NCBI GenBank assembly: GCA_031283825.1
Contig: JAITAZ010000279.1
Location: 1 to 5,857, forward strand
DNA: 5,857 bases
Direction of reading: 5' to 3'
From: Planctomycetaceae bacterium
GTDB taxonomy: Bacteria > Planctomycetota > Planctomycetia > Pirellulales > Thermoguttaceae
Part shown: positions 1 to 5,195 of the stretch, piece by piece
Layout: each line of letters begins with the position of its first letter
Position numbering within the stretch: position 1 is the first letter of the stretch
The notes under the pieces: model-generated
The model's input: the letters and a program-made list of their open reading frames with translations, nothing else
What the model was told of the DNA's origin: nothing
The model's database searches: none
Program-made: the position numbers and the translations under genes

Positions 1-250
1 TTTTTAAGCTAGTACGTCCTATAAGTTCCCAATGTCTTCTTAAAACTAAAAATTTCGCTGGTATATTACTATTCTCTTTTCAAGTTTACAATCCCCCATT
101 GAGCTTGAAATTCAAAAAAGAATTTTCTTAAACAGGTTTTAAAATTTTGTACTATCGGCGGAACTAAAGACAGGGTTGTAATTTTTTTTATGAGGAGTAT
201 TATTTTCCTCGCGGCGGTGATTTCAGATTCGTTTATTCTGAATTGCGGGA

Positions 251-279
251 GATTTTAAACTATTCACGCTTGAATTTTC
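251..279 (+). repeat. 29-bp dispersed repeat, copy 1
   Basis: This sequence begins GATTTTAAACTATTCACGCT and ends TTGAATTTTC. It matches 4469-4497 at 27 of 29 positions in the same orientation. It is followed at once by the hairpin ATAACAT/ATGTTAT (281-287 with 310-316; pairing continues after one mismatch into TTC/GAA). At the other copy the repeat is also one arm next to a central hairpin, so both may be arms of one palindromic element family. The right arm of this copy (about 318-346) is only weakly recognisable. Confidence 0.6.
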
Positions 280-499
280 TATAACATGACAAAATTTTTT
301 TGACGTTTTATGTTATCGAATTTTAAATGCGGACGTTAAGATTTTTCGTACTTGTTTCGCCGACATTATGCCGGTACATACGACAGTTCTTGGTCTGAAA
401 TTTGTGATTCTTAAAGCGTAAAATAATTTTTCCAATAGACGTCCAAATGCGCAGATAGAAAAATTTTTGAACAAGCGCGTTTCAATATTGTATCGGTTT

Positions 500-534
500 A
501 TTTAACCATTCAACAATTTAACAAAGGGTTAAAT
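500..534 (+). promoter_or_regulatory. hairpin covering the ribosome binding site of the oxidoreductase
   Basis: ATTTAACC (500-507) and GGTTAAAT (527-534) are perfect 8-bp inverted repeats ending one base before the ATG at 536. The presumed Shine-Dalgarno, AAAGGG (523-528), partly lies in the right arm. A second, shorter copy of the left arm, TTTAAC (517-522), can pair with GTTAAA (528-533) instead, leaving AAAGG in the loop. Two alternative pairings over one ribosome site would allow translational control, or the palindrome could be a DNA operator. The stems are AT-rich and weak, so this may be chance. Confidence 0.35.
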
Positions 535-535
535 T

Positions 536-1897
536 ATGAAACGTACAGAAAAATTAACGTCAAATTCGCGTCGTCAATTTTTGAAGACAGCGGCGGTAGT
601 TGGAGTCGGTTCGGTTTTCGCGCCGGCGGTTCTTGCCGATAAGAGTCCGAATTCAAAATTGAATATCGGAGTAATCGGAGTCGGAGGCGACCGTGCGCCA
701 AGCGATATCTCCGAAATGGTACAAGATACTAAAGGTTCGGAGAAACTATTAGCTTTCTGCGACGTCAACAAAACCACGCTTGACAAGCAGTCAGACAAAT
801 ATAATGTCGAGCATCGCTATCAAGACTACCGCGTAATGTTCGACGAAAAAGCAAAAGAACTCGACGCGGTTATAGTCGTGTCGATGGATCACACGCACGG
901 ATTGATTGCGAGTACGGCAATGAATCTGGGTTTACATTGCTATTGCGAAAAACCTCTTGCGAATTCCGTTTGGGAAATTCGGTTGATGTCGGAGATTGCG
1001 AAAAAGAAAAAACTTTGCACGCAAACCGGTACGCAAGTTCGTTCGTGGAAAGGCGCTCATTATTATCGCTCGTTTGAATTGATTCGAGCGGGCGCGATTG
1101 GAGACGTCAAAGAAGTGTTTATCTGGTGCGAAGGTTCTTTTGCTCCGACCAAAGAAGACGAAAAAAATCCGGTCGGCGAGACTCCAGTTCCGTCTGATTT
1201 CAATTATGACGTCTGGCTTGGACCGGTTCCGTTTAGACCATTTAATAAAGCGTGGTTATCGTGGCCCGGCAGATTCGCGTATTGGCATTCGTCGAATGGG
1301 TATGTTGCCGGAATGGGACCGCATACGATTGACATGGTTTGGACGGCGTTAAATTTGACTCCGCCGGAGACAATCGAAGTTGATGGATTAGATCAGCCGA
1401 ATCCGCTTTATAATTCTGACAAACAACATATAACTTGGACTCACAAGAAAGCCGACGGGAATCCGTTGAAAGTTCACTGGTTTGATTCGAAACGAAGACC
1501 AGAAGGATTGCCGGAAAACTTGATTGATCCGAAGCAAAACAACGCGATTGTTTTTCTTGGTACGGAGGGTTCGTTGCAAGTTCATTATGGGTATCACACG
1601 TTGTTCCCGAAAGAAAAATACGCAGATTTCAAAGCACCCGCGCCGACTTATGCGCCGAGTATTGGTCATCAGCGTCAGTGGGTTGAGGCGATCAAGGCGA
1701 ACAAGCCGGAGTTGTGCGAATGCAATATTCCGTATGCGTCGCATTACACCGAAGCGGTTGTTCTAGCGGTAAACGCATATCGAGCCGGAGTCAAAAAAAT
1801 AAAATGGAATTCGGAAAAAATGGAAACAGACTCGAAAGAGGTCAACGCTTTCATAAAGCCAAAATTCCGAGAAGGCTGGGATTTCCCGACTCTGTGA
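536..1897 (+). CDS. Tat-exported Gfo/Idh/MocA family oxidoreductase
   Basis: This 453-aa protein is a predicted NAD(P)-dependent dehydrogenase or glycosidase-like enzyme acting on sugars or related polyols; the substrate cannot be read from the sequence. It starts with a textbook twin-arginine signal: SRRQFLK at residues 11-17, a hydrophobic stretch at about 18-33, and a likely cleavage site after VLA (34). The mature part opens with a Rossmann fold, NIGVIGVGG (43-51), with an acidic residue at the end of strand 2 (FCD, Asp76) that usually favours NAD(H). The family signature EKP is at 138-140 (CYCEKPLANS), and GAIGDVKEV is at 186-194. Next come the segment FNYDVWLGPVPFRPF (222-236) and GMGPHTID (259-266), whose His263 and Asp266 are in the usual active-site area. 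Length and motif order fit the secreted planctomycete branch of the family. The ATG is preceded by a modest AAAGGG. It has no operon partner, and a likely terminator follows. The export signal suggests a periplasmic role in carbohydrate breakdown. Confidence 0.95.
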   Translation: MKRTEKLTSNSRRQFLKTAAVVGVGSVFAPAVLADKSPNSKLNIGVIGVGGDRAPSDISEMVQDTKGSEKLLAFCDVNKTTLDKQSDKYNVEHRYQDYRVMFDEKAKELDAVIVVSMDHTHGLIASTAMNLGLHCYCEKPLANSVWEIRLMSEIAKKKKLCTQTGTQVRSWKGAHYYRSFELIRAGAIGDVKEVFIWCEGSFAPTKEDEKNPVGETPVPSDFNYDVWLGPVPFRPFNKAWLSWPGRFAYWHSSNGYVAGMGPHTIDMVWTALNLTPPETIEVDGLDQPNPLYNSDKQHITWTHKKADGNPLKVHWFDSKRRPEGLPENLIDPKQNNAIVFLGTEGSLQVHYGYHTLFPKEKYADFKAPAPTYAPSIGHQRQWVEAIKANKPELCECNIPYASHYTEAVVLAVNAYRAGVKKIKWNSEKMETDSKEVNAFIKPKFREGWDFPTL

Positions 1898-1946
1898 AAA
1901 CTTTGAAGACTTCGCATGATTAAGAAGACGTTTACATGAAAAAGTC

Positions 1947-1969
1947 CGCCTGTTGGAGGCGATTATTTT
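1947..1969 (+). terminator. candidate intrinsic terminator of the oxidoreductase gene
   Basis: CGCCT (1947-1951) and AGGCG (1957-1961) form a perfect 5-bp GC-rich stem with a 5-base loop (GTTGG), followed by ATTATTTT. It sits about 50 bases after the stop codon at 1897. The U-tract is interrupted, and the larger inverted repeat starting at 1966 may also contribute. Confidence 0.5.
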
Positions 1970-2042
1970 AACGGCTTATACTATGACTTTGACAACGAAT
2001 TTCAAAAATTCAAAAGTCATTCATTAGTATGAGCCGTTAAAA
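1966..2042. repeat. 77-bp imperfect inverted repeat
   Basis: The left arm (1966-1990, starting TTTTAACGGCTTATACTATG) pairs with the right arm (2013-2042, ending GAGCCGTTAAAA). The outer TTTTAACGGCT and inner ATGACTTT segments match, with one wobble-type difference and a 4-5 base insertion (TCATT) in the right arm. The loop contains a second perfect hairpin, GAATTT/AAATTC (1997-2002 and 2006-2011). The nested design is more than a simple terminator needs and fits a small non-autonomous element or a structured 3' end. Confidence 0.6.
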
Positions 2043-2051
2043 ATTACTATA

Positions 2052-2103
2052 GGGAATCTCTAAAAACTTGTTTTTTTATTAACCATAGAGACCACAGAGA
2101 AAA
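2052..2103 (+). repeat. half copy of the 3070-3193 palindromic repeat
   Basis: The stretch starts GGGAATCTCTAAAAACT (2052-2068), continues through ATTAACCA, and ends with CACAGAG (2093-2099). It parallels 3069-3119, which starts GGGAATTTCTAAAAACT, continues ATTAACTA and ends with CACAGAGAGAAT. The first 17 bases differ at one position only. No matching right arm is seen here, so it is an isolated half element. It directly abuts the GTAACCGTTCACGG repeat at 2105. Confidence 0.65.
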
Positions 2104-2104
2104 T

Positions 2105-2390
2105 GTAACCGTTCACGGAATTTTTTATTTTTTTATCGAAAAATTAAAACGTGAATATTTACAAATTAACAAATGTAGAGACGCAATGCCTTGCGTCTCT
2201 ATTGTTCGATCAAAAGATCACCGATTGAGATGCAAAGCATTGCGTCTCTACAAGCGGTTTTTAATTTATTGTTATTTTTATTGTTATTTGCAAATTATTA
2301 TTTCATGCGCATTCATAATAATTACAAAACAAATATTCCGCTTGTATTACTCAAAACTCAATTCCGAATTAAAAAACCGTGAACGGTTAC
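2105..2390. repeat. 286-bp segment bounded by perfect 14-bp inverted repeats
   Basis: GTAACCGTTCACGG (2105-2118) and its exact reverse complement CCGTGAACGGTTAC (2377-2390) face each other. No coding region is convincing between them: open frames around 2186-2401 run through hairpin repeats and have no recognisable protein features. Short A-rich flanks (AAAA at 2100-2103 and 2392-2395) could be a target duplication but are too simple to prove one. The same 14-mer recurs at 2436, 4934 and 5765, so the ends may instead be two independent copies of a dispersed motif. Confidence 0.55.
2175..2250. repeat. pair of related hairpins with the GTAGAGACGCAATGC motif
   Basis: The first hairpin is TAGAGACGCAA (2176-2186), loop TGCC, TTGCGTCTCTA (2191-2201): eleven perfect pairs. 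The second is GAGATGCAA (2227-2235), loop AGCA, TTGCGTCTC (2240-2248): nine pairs with one G-T wobble. Its right arm with the following TAC reads GTAGAGACGCAATGC on the other strand, exactly as the first hairpin's left arm. Two adjacent copies of one palindrome resemble REP-type elements. Similar 'GTAGAGACGC...GCGTCTCTAC' palindromes are common in some other AT-rich or repeat-rich bacterial genomes; that is from general knowledge and was not searched here. Confidence 0.7.
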
Positions 2391-2435
2391 CAAAATTTTA
2401 AACCGTCAAATAGAGCTGACAATATTGTATTGTTA

Positions 2436-2449
2436 TCGTGAATGGTAAC
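2436..2449 (-). repeat. degenerate copy of the GTAACCGTTCACGG repeat
   Basis: On the minus strand this reads GTTACCATTCACGA, 12 of 14 identical to the 4934 copy. It is followed on the plus strand by an A-run and T-run that lead into the palindrome at 2457. Like all copies it is intergenic. Confidence 0.5.
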
Positions 2450-2456
2450 GAAAAAA

Positions 2457-2580
2457 ATTTTTTTCAAGAAACAAAAGGAACGTCGTTGTTTGAAATCGGT
2501 AAATTAACGACTCAAAAGAATCGCTCTTGAGTTTTTCAACAGATTCTAACCCCAAACGTCCCTTGTGTCCCTTAAAAAAT
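2457..2580. repeat. 124-bp imperfect palindromic element
   Basis: The left arm (2457-2483) runs ATTTTTTTC then AAGAAACAAAAGGAACGT. The right arm (2556-2580) read on the minus strand is ATTTTTT then AAGGGACACAAGGGACGT. The 18-mers agree at 14 positions. The centre holds a hairpin ACTCAA/TTGAGT (2510-2515 and 2527-2532) with two further pairs inside, followed on the plus strand by five T's. Outer arms and inner hairpin share nearly the same centre (about 2520-2521), which argues for one long, decayed palindrome. It ends just past the lipoprotein stop and may end that transcript. Confidence 0.5.
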
Positions 2581-2600
2581 CGCAACAGAATAATTAAATA

Positions 2601-3044
2601 TTACTCTGCGTTTTGTTGGTTACTTTTTAAATCAAAACGGAACTTATTAGGATAACTTTTGGTTGCCTTGACAGTTTCTTTTGATTCATCGTTGTATTGA
2701 GACGGAATAATATCGCGAGTTTCTACGGTTGTTTCCATCAAATTGTCCGCCTCCTTTCGCGTGCCGGGAATTTCTTCAACTGATCGAATCTGTACCAAGT
2801 ATTCTTGATCTGGAATCAATCCTTGTTCTGCCGGAAGTGAAAAAGTTCCGTTCTTAATTGGCGAACCAGTCGCGACTACCGGACTTAATCCCGGAAGCGA
2901 CGAAAATAAAATATTTCCTTGCACAAGCGGTTTGCCGTCTAATGTTATCTCGCCGCTAACAGGAACTCGTCCTTGCGGATTATTGTTATTGCAACCAATA
3001 AATAAAGACGGCAATAACAAAAGTAAAAAAAATAATTTTTTCAT
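2601..3044 (-). CDS. small lipoprotein, carboxypeptidase-regulatory/transthyretin-like fold
   Basis: This is 147 aa if started at the ATG at 3044; an in-frame TTG two codons upstream (3050) would give 149 aa, but MKKLFF is the more natural lipoprotein start. A hydrophobic leader (residues 4-16) ends in a lipobox, LFIGC, with the acylated cysteine at 18, followed by an Asn-rich linker. The rest begins with VPVSGEITLDGKPLVQGNILF (about 27-47), broken here as VPVSGEITLDGKPL plus VQGNILF, the typical first strands of small planctomycete beta-sandwich lipoproteins. I see no catalytic residues; a structural or binding role at the cell envelope is likely. It lies downstream of the DUF1559 gene on the same strand, separated by 176 bp containing a large palindrome. 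Such pairs are common in Planctomycetota. No clear Shine-Dalgarno precedes the ATG, so translation may be weak or leaderless-like. Confidence 0.8.
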   Translation of the reverse strand: MKKLFFLLLLLPSLFIGCNNNNPQGRVPVSGEITLDGKPLVQGNILFSSLPGLSPVVATGSPIKNGTFSLPAEQGLIPDQEYLVQIRSVEEIPGTRKEADNLMETTVETRDIIPSQYNDESKETVKATKSYPNKFRFDLKSNQQNAE

Positions 3045-3069
3045 TTTCAAAAAAAGTTAAAGTTAAAAG

Positions 3070-3193
3070 GGAATTTCTAAAAACTCTTTTTAATTAACTA
3101 CAGAATTCACAGAGAGAATATTTTTAAAATTTAAATTTTGATTTAAATTCTCTCTGTGTCTTCTGTGGTTTTAAAGTAACTTTTAGAAATTCC
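3070..3193. repeat. 124-bp palindromic element between the DUF1559 and lipoprotein genes
   Basis: The outer arms GGAATTTCTAAAA (3070-3082) and TTTTAGAAATTCC (3181-3193) are perfect inverted repeats. Further in, ACAGAATTCACAGAGAGAAT (3100-3119) pairs with ATTCTCTCTGTGTCTTCTGT (3147-3166) except for two bases. The centre is nothing but A and T around AAATTT. In the minus-strand transcript it begins 27 bases after the DUF1559 stop, so it could end or slow transcription before the lipoprotein gene. A half copy is at 2052-2103. 'ACCACAGAAGACACAGAGAG' resembles intergenic repeats common in several phyla (general knowledge, not searched). Confidence 0.75.
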
Positions 3194-3220
3194 GCAAAAT
3201 TAAAGTTAAAGGTTAATAAT

Positions 3221-4439
3221 TTACGGAAGCGAAGTAACTTCGTCTCCATTTGTTGAACCTGCGCCGCGCCAAATTTCAAGGTCTATCTGATTTGGGACAA
3301 ACCGAATAGAACCGTCGCCAAGTCCAGAGTTAACTCCCCCGACATGCCAACTCCGAGCTGACATTCTTATTAAATTTAAATTAGGAGAGTATCCTCCTGT
3401 TGAGAGCATTGGTGATAAGGGATGTTTAGTATGTGCTGTAAGATAAAGAATTTTACACAAATCATGAGTCATCGTATTAGGCGACTGATTGGTCGTAAAA
3501 TAACATGTATCTCCCCACCAAACCATTCCACGTAGATCGTTAGCAGCGTTATCGGGCGAAATTCCCTGAACTGTTTCTGACAAAGCAAGTGTATTTGAAA
3601 GACCATCAGTAACATCATTAAACGAAATTGTAAGAGGATCCGCTGGCACTGAACCAGTAGAGGGTAAACAACTACCGATAAACATAGCTCGGTAACGTGA
3701 TTCTCTGGCAAATACAACTCCGTCAATAAGGCAAATACTAGGATTATATCCAGCAGACAAATTACGGCGATCTCCAAAACTCCAAACACTTTCACGTCCC
3801 ATACAAACGACATGATTATGGTGTTTAAAATTACATCCTGTCTCCGTATAAGAACCCTTATTTCTATTGCTATCTGAAGGACAAGAGTATGTCGATACCA
3901 TAACATCATGTAGCAAGTTTCTATTGGGTACATCCATATACCTTCTCGATGGCGTCCAATCATAATTGGCATAAATCTGTTCTTTTTCAATAAACGGTAA
4001 CGTCAGCATTGCCCATGTTCCGTATGAACTACCTTTTTCGCCCCATGGTAATGTTTGGTAGCTATCATGGTAATTGTGCAGTGCTAACACAAGTTGTTGT
4101 TGATTGTTTGAACAAGACATTCTTCTTGCGGCTTCACGCTCTGCCTGGACTGCGGGCAAAAGTAACGCGATCAAAAGTCCGATGATCGCTAGTACTACCA
4201 GAAGCTCAACAAGCGTGAAACCAAATACACGACTAAAATTAACAGAAGGTTTGACAGAATGCCCAAAAGAAGAATTATCGTACCAATAATTCGGATCGAG
4301 ACTTTCAGCCAGCTCACCTGACCCCCCCCCCCCTGCCTATTTTAACATTGCCTATTTTGACATTTGCCGTAAAGTCAAAACCAATTGCAATTTCGGCGGA
4401 CAATAAATTTGATGTTGTCATTTTACTGAACTTTTTCAT
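3221..4439 (-). CDS. DUF1559 prepilin-like protein, frame interrupted at a poly-G tract
   Basis: The natural start is the ATG at 4439, six bases after AGGAG (4450-4446). From there 35 codons lead into AGG plus a run of twelve G's (4333-4322 on the minus strand). As given, this frame stops at TGA 4316-4314 (41 aa). The rest of the gene is in another frame, open from 4336 to 3221, with no ATG before the conserved part. With 11 G's the two join into 405 aa. Residues in that joined form: [10 protein letters not shown] repeat (26-35), short Gly run, and a type IV prepilin-like segment [15 protein letters not shown] at 73-87 (cleavage Gly73/Phe74, Glu78 at the +5 position). A hydrophobic helix follows, then [20 protein letters not shown] (about 93-112), and a C-terminal [18 protein letters not shown] block typical of DUF1559. 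The 73-residue leader before the cleavage site is unusually long. The protein is probably membrane- or surface-attached; its precise role in the family is unknown. If the tract is an error, this is an ordinary intact gene; otherwise it is off in this copy. Confidence 0.88.
4322..4333. repeat. homopolymer of 12 C (12 G on the coding strand)
   Basis: Twelve identical bases lie inside the DUF1559 coding region, in DNA that is otherwise strongly AT-rich. Frame arithmetic: 106 bases separate the first base of the ATG from the tract, and the downstream frame needs 11, 14 or 8 G's. Twelve gives a stop after two more codons; thirteen gives a different frame that runs to a TAG within the hydrophobic segment region. 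Confidence 0.97.
4335..4364 (-). repeat. 15-bp tandem repeat coding NVKIG twice
   Basis: The units GCCTATTTTAACATT (4335-4349) and GCCTATTTTGACATT (4350-4364), as read on the plus strand, differ at one base. On the coding strand they encode [10 protein letters not shown] directly before the poly-G tract. Because the unit is a multiple of three, gain or loss would change length without changing frame. Confidence 0.9.
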
Positions 4440-4450
4440 GTTAATCTCCT
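4440..4450 (-). promoter_or_regulatory. strong ribosome binding site fixing the DUF1559 start
   Basis: The minus strand reads AAAAAGGAGATTAAC directly before ATG; AGGAG is at 4450-4446 with six bases to the start codon. It is among the clearest Shine-Dalgarno sequences in the window and shows that the true start lies upstream of the poly-G tract, not at the TTG at 4174 or any start further in. Confidence 0.85.
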
Positions 4451-4468
4451 TTTTAAGTTTTGTTAAAG

Positions 4469-4588
4469 GATTTTAAACTGTTCACACTTGAATTTTCGGT
4501 TAGAGCCGTCGGATTACCTATATCGGAAAGCCGACTTTTACGCTCTTGTATCGCCAAAATTCAAAGTACGAATTGTATAAACGGGTTA
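4469..4588. repeat. palindromic element with the 29-bp repeat as its arm
   Basis: The left arm 4469-4497 is copy 2 of the 29-bp repeat (27 of 29 with 251-279). The right arm (about 4553-4588) read on the minus strand contains TTTAACCCGTTTATAC, then CTTTGAATTTTGGC, which parallels the left arm's TTTAAACTGTTCACACTTGA and ATTTTCGG with a short insertion. The centre is a compound hairpin: AGAGC (4502-4506) with GCTCT (4542-4546), and inside it GTCGG (4508-4512) with CCGAC (4531-4535). It lies 30 to 150 bases upstream of the DUF1559 start, so it may be in that gene's leader or promoter region. Confidence 0.5.
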
Positions 4589-4933
4589 AAAATTTATTGA
4601 CATTGGAATTTTTTCTCGTTTCTAAAAAGAAAAAAATTCACCAACGCAATAAACGACTATTTAAACACGACTCAAATTTAACTCGCACAAAAATATTTTT
4701 GCGCAACAAAAATTAAATTCGTAATCGCGATCAAACTCAATTTGATTTTTTGTTACGAAAATTCTAAAAACTCTAAATCAGAATTTTCAAGTCAACGCCG
4801 CGCAGTATAAAATAAATCGACAAAAAAAGCAATACGGAAATCCTAGACTGCCAAAAAAATTTTTTACTTTCATTTTAAACGCCGAAAAATTGGAATTAAC
4901 AGAATATCTTAACTATCCAGTTGTGAATTTTTT

Positions 4934-4964
4934 GTTACCGTTCACGGTTTTTTAATTCGGAATT
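4934..4964 (+). repeat. extended 31-bp copy of the GTAACCGTTCACGG repeat
   Basis: The copy reads GTTACCGTTCACGG, six T's, then AATTCGGAATT. The minus strand of 2360-2390 has the same 31 bases except for one (GTAACC instead of GTTACC). Here the tail is followed by a further CGGAATT, making a short tandem AATTCGG. The match well beyond the 14-base core shows the two copies share recent ancestry. Confidence 0.75.
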
Positions 4965-5053
4965 CGGAATTATATCTTTTTAAGTCGTAATTAGTGATGT
5001 TTTATTTTTTGTAACGATAATTATATTTCTGCGTAATTTATTTCGTGATGTTG

Positions 5054-5123
5054 AAGTACAAGTTTTCGCGGGGCGCTGAATGAAAACCTCGTCCAAAAAA
5101 GTGTCCCGCGAATCCTTGCACTT
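5054..5123. repeat. GC-rich imperfect hairpin (70 bp)
   Basis: Bases 5054-5072 pair with 5105-5123 at 16 of 19 positions. The core is CGCGGG (5067-5072) with CCCGCG (5105-5110), then TT/AA, two mismatches, CAAG/CTTG, one mismatch, and AAGT/ACTT. The 32-base loop (5073-5104) is purine-rich. In DNA this poor in G and C, such a stem stands out. It lies just past the end of the small coiled-coil gene at 5196 and could be its 3' terminator region, an RNA structure, or an element end. There is no T-run right after either arm, which speaks against a simple terminator. Confidence 0.5.
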
Positions 5124-5195
5124 GACCAATAAGCCTCTTGAGATCATTCTTTATGAATTGTATTATCACTCTTAACAAGCCGATTTTTCATGCTG

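Larger units (their letters stand above)
1..535. other. non-coding region upstream of the oxidoreductase
   Basis: I see no gene here; all frames are broken by stops and the DNA is AT-rich. It holds a small inverted repeat TTCAGA/TCTGAA (222-227 and 237-242), a 29-bp sequence at 251-279 that recurs at 4469-4497, a hairpin ATAACAT/ATGTTAT (281-287 and 310-316) directly after that repeat, and a hairpin over the ribosome binding site (500-534). A weak sigma-70-like pair TTGAAC (467-472) and TATCGG (491-496), 18 bp apart, could be the promoter of the gene at 536, but the -10 match is poor and I do not list it separately. Confidence 0.6.
4314..4439 (-). other. 41-aa leader reading frame made by the 12-G form
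   Basis: Starting from the well-placed ATG, the frame reads [20 protein letters not shown], then [15 protein letters not shown], then RGGGVR and a TGA stop. It is what a ribosome would make from the sequence exactly as given. I list it apart because the ribosome binding site belongs to it; it is most likely the N-terminus of the DUF1559 protein rather than a gene of its own. Confidence 0.6.
4589..5195. other. non-coding AT-rich region between the DUF1559 and small coiled-coil genes
   Basis: I see no convincing gene here. A nested hairpin lies at 4720-4757: CGTAA (4720-4724) with TTACG (4753-4757), and inside it ATCAAA (4730-4735) with TTTGAT (4741-4746). The region also contains the GTTACCGTTCACGG repeat (4934) and a GC-rich hairpin (5054-5123). 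TTGACA at 4597-4602 looks like a -35 box, but it points away from every gene here and has no good -10. TATAAT on the minus strand (4974-4969) lacks a clear -35 and is about 530 bases from the next start. Confidence 0.55.

Noticed and set aside
1388..1744. 118-aa open frame on the minus strand within the oxidoreductase gene
   Set aside because: It is the opposite-strand shadow of a well-supported conserved gene, is rich in Arg and Ile from codon bias, and has no start signals.
2186..2401. Open frames on the plus strand (71 and 63 aa) in the gap after the oxidoreductase
   Set aside because: They start within the hairpin repeats and end in the inverted repeat at 2377-2390, have no ribosome binding site, and have low-complexity composition typical of translated AT-rich DNA.
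3469..3990. 173-aa open frame overlapping the DUF1559 gene on the same strand
   Set aside because: It lies in another frame of a conserved coding region and has no recognisable motifs; the DUF1559 frame clearly carries the family blocks.
3221..4174. Start of the DUF1559 gene at the TTG at 4174
   Set aside because: It would cut inside the prepilin helix, losing GFTLVE; the frame stays open and conserved upstream of it, and a strong ribosome binding site lies before the ATG at 4439.
4597..4602. TTGACA as a promoter -35 box on the plus strand
   Set aside because: There is no acceptable -10 at 16-18 bases and no plus-strand gene downstream.
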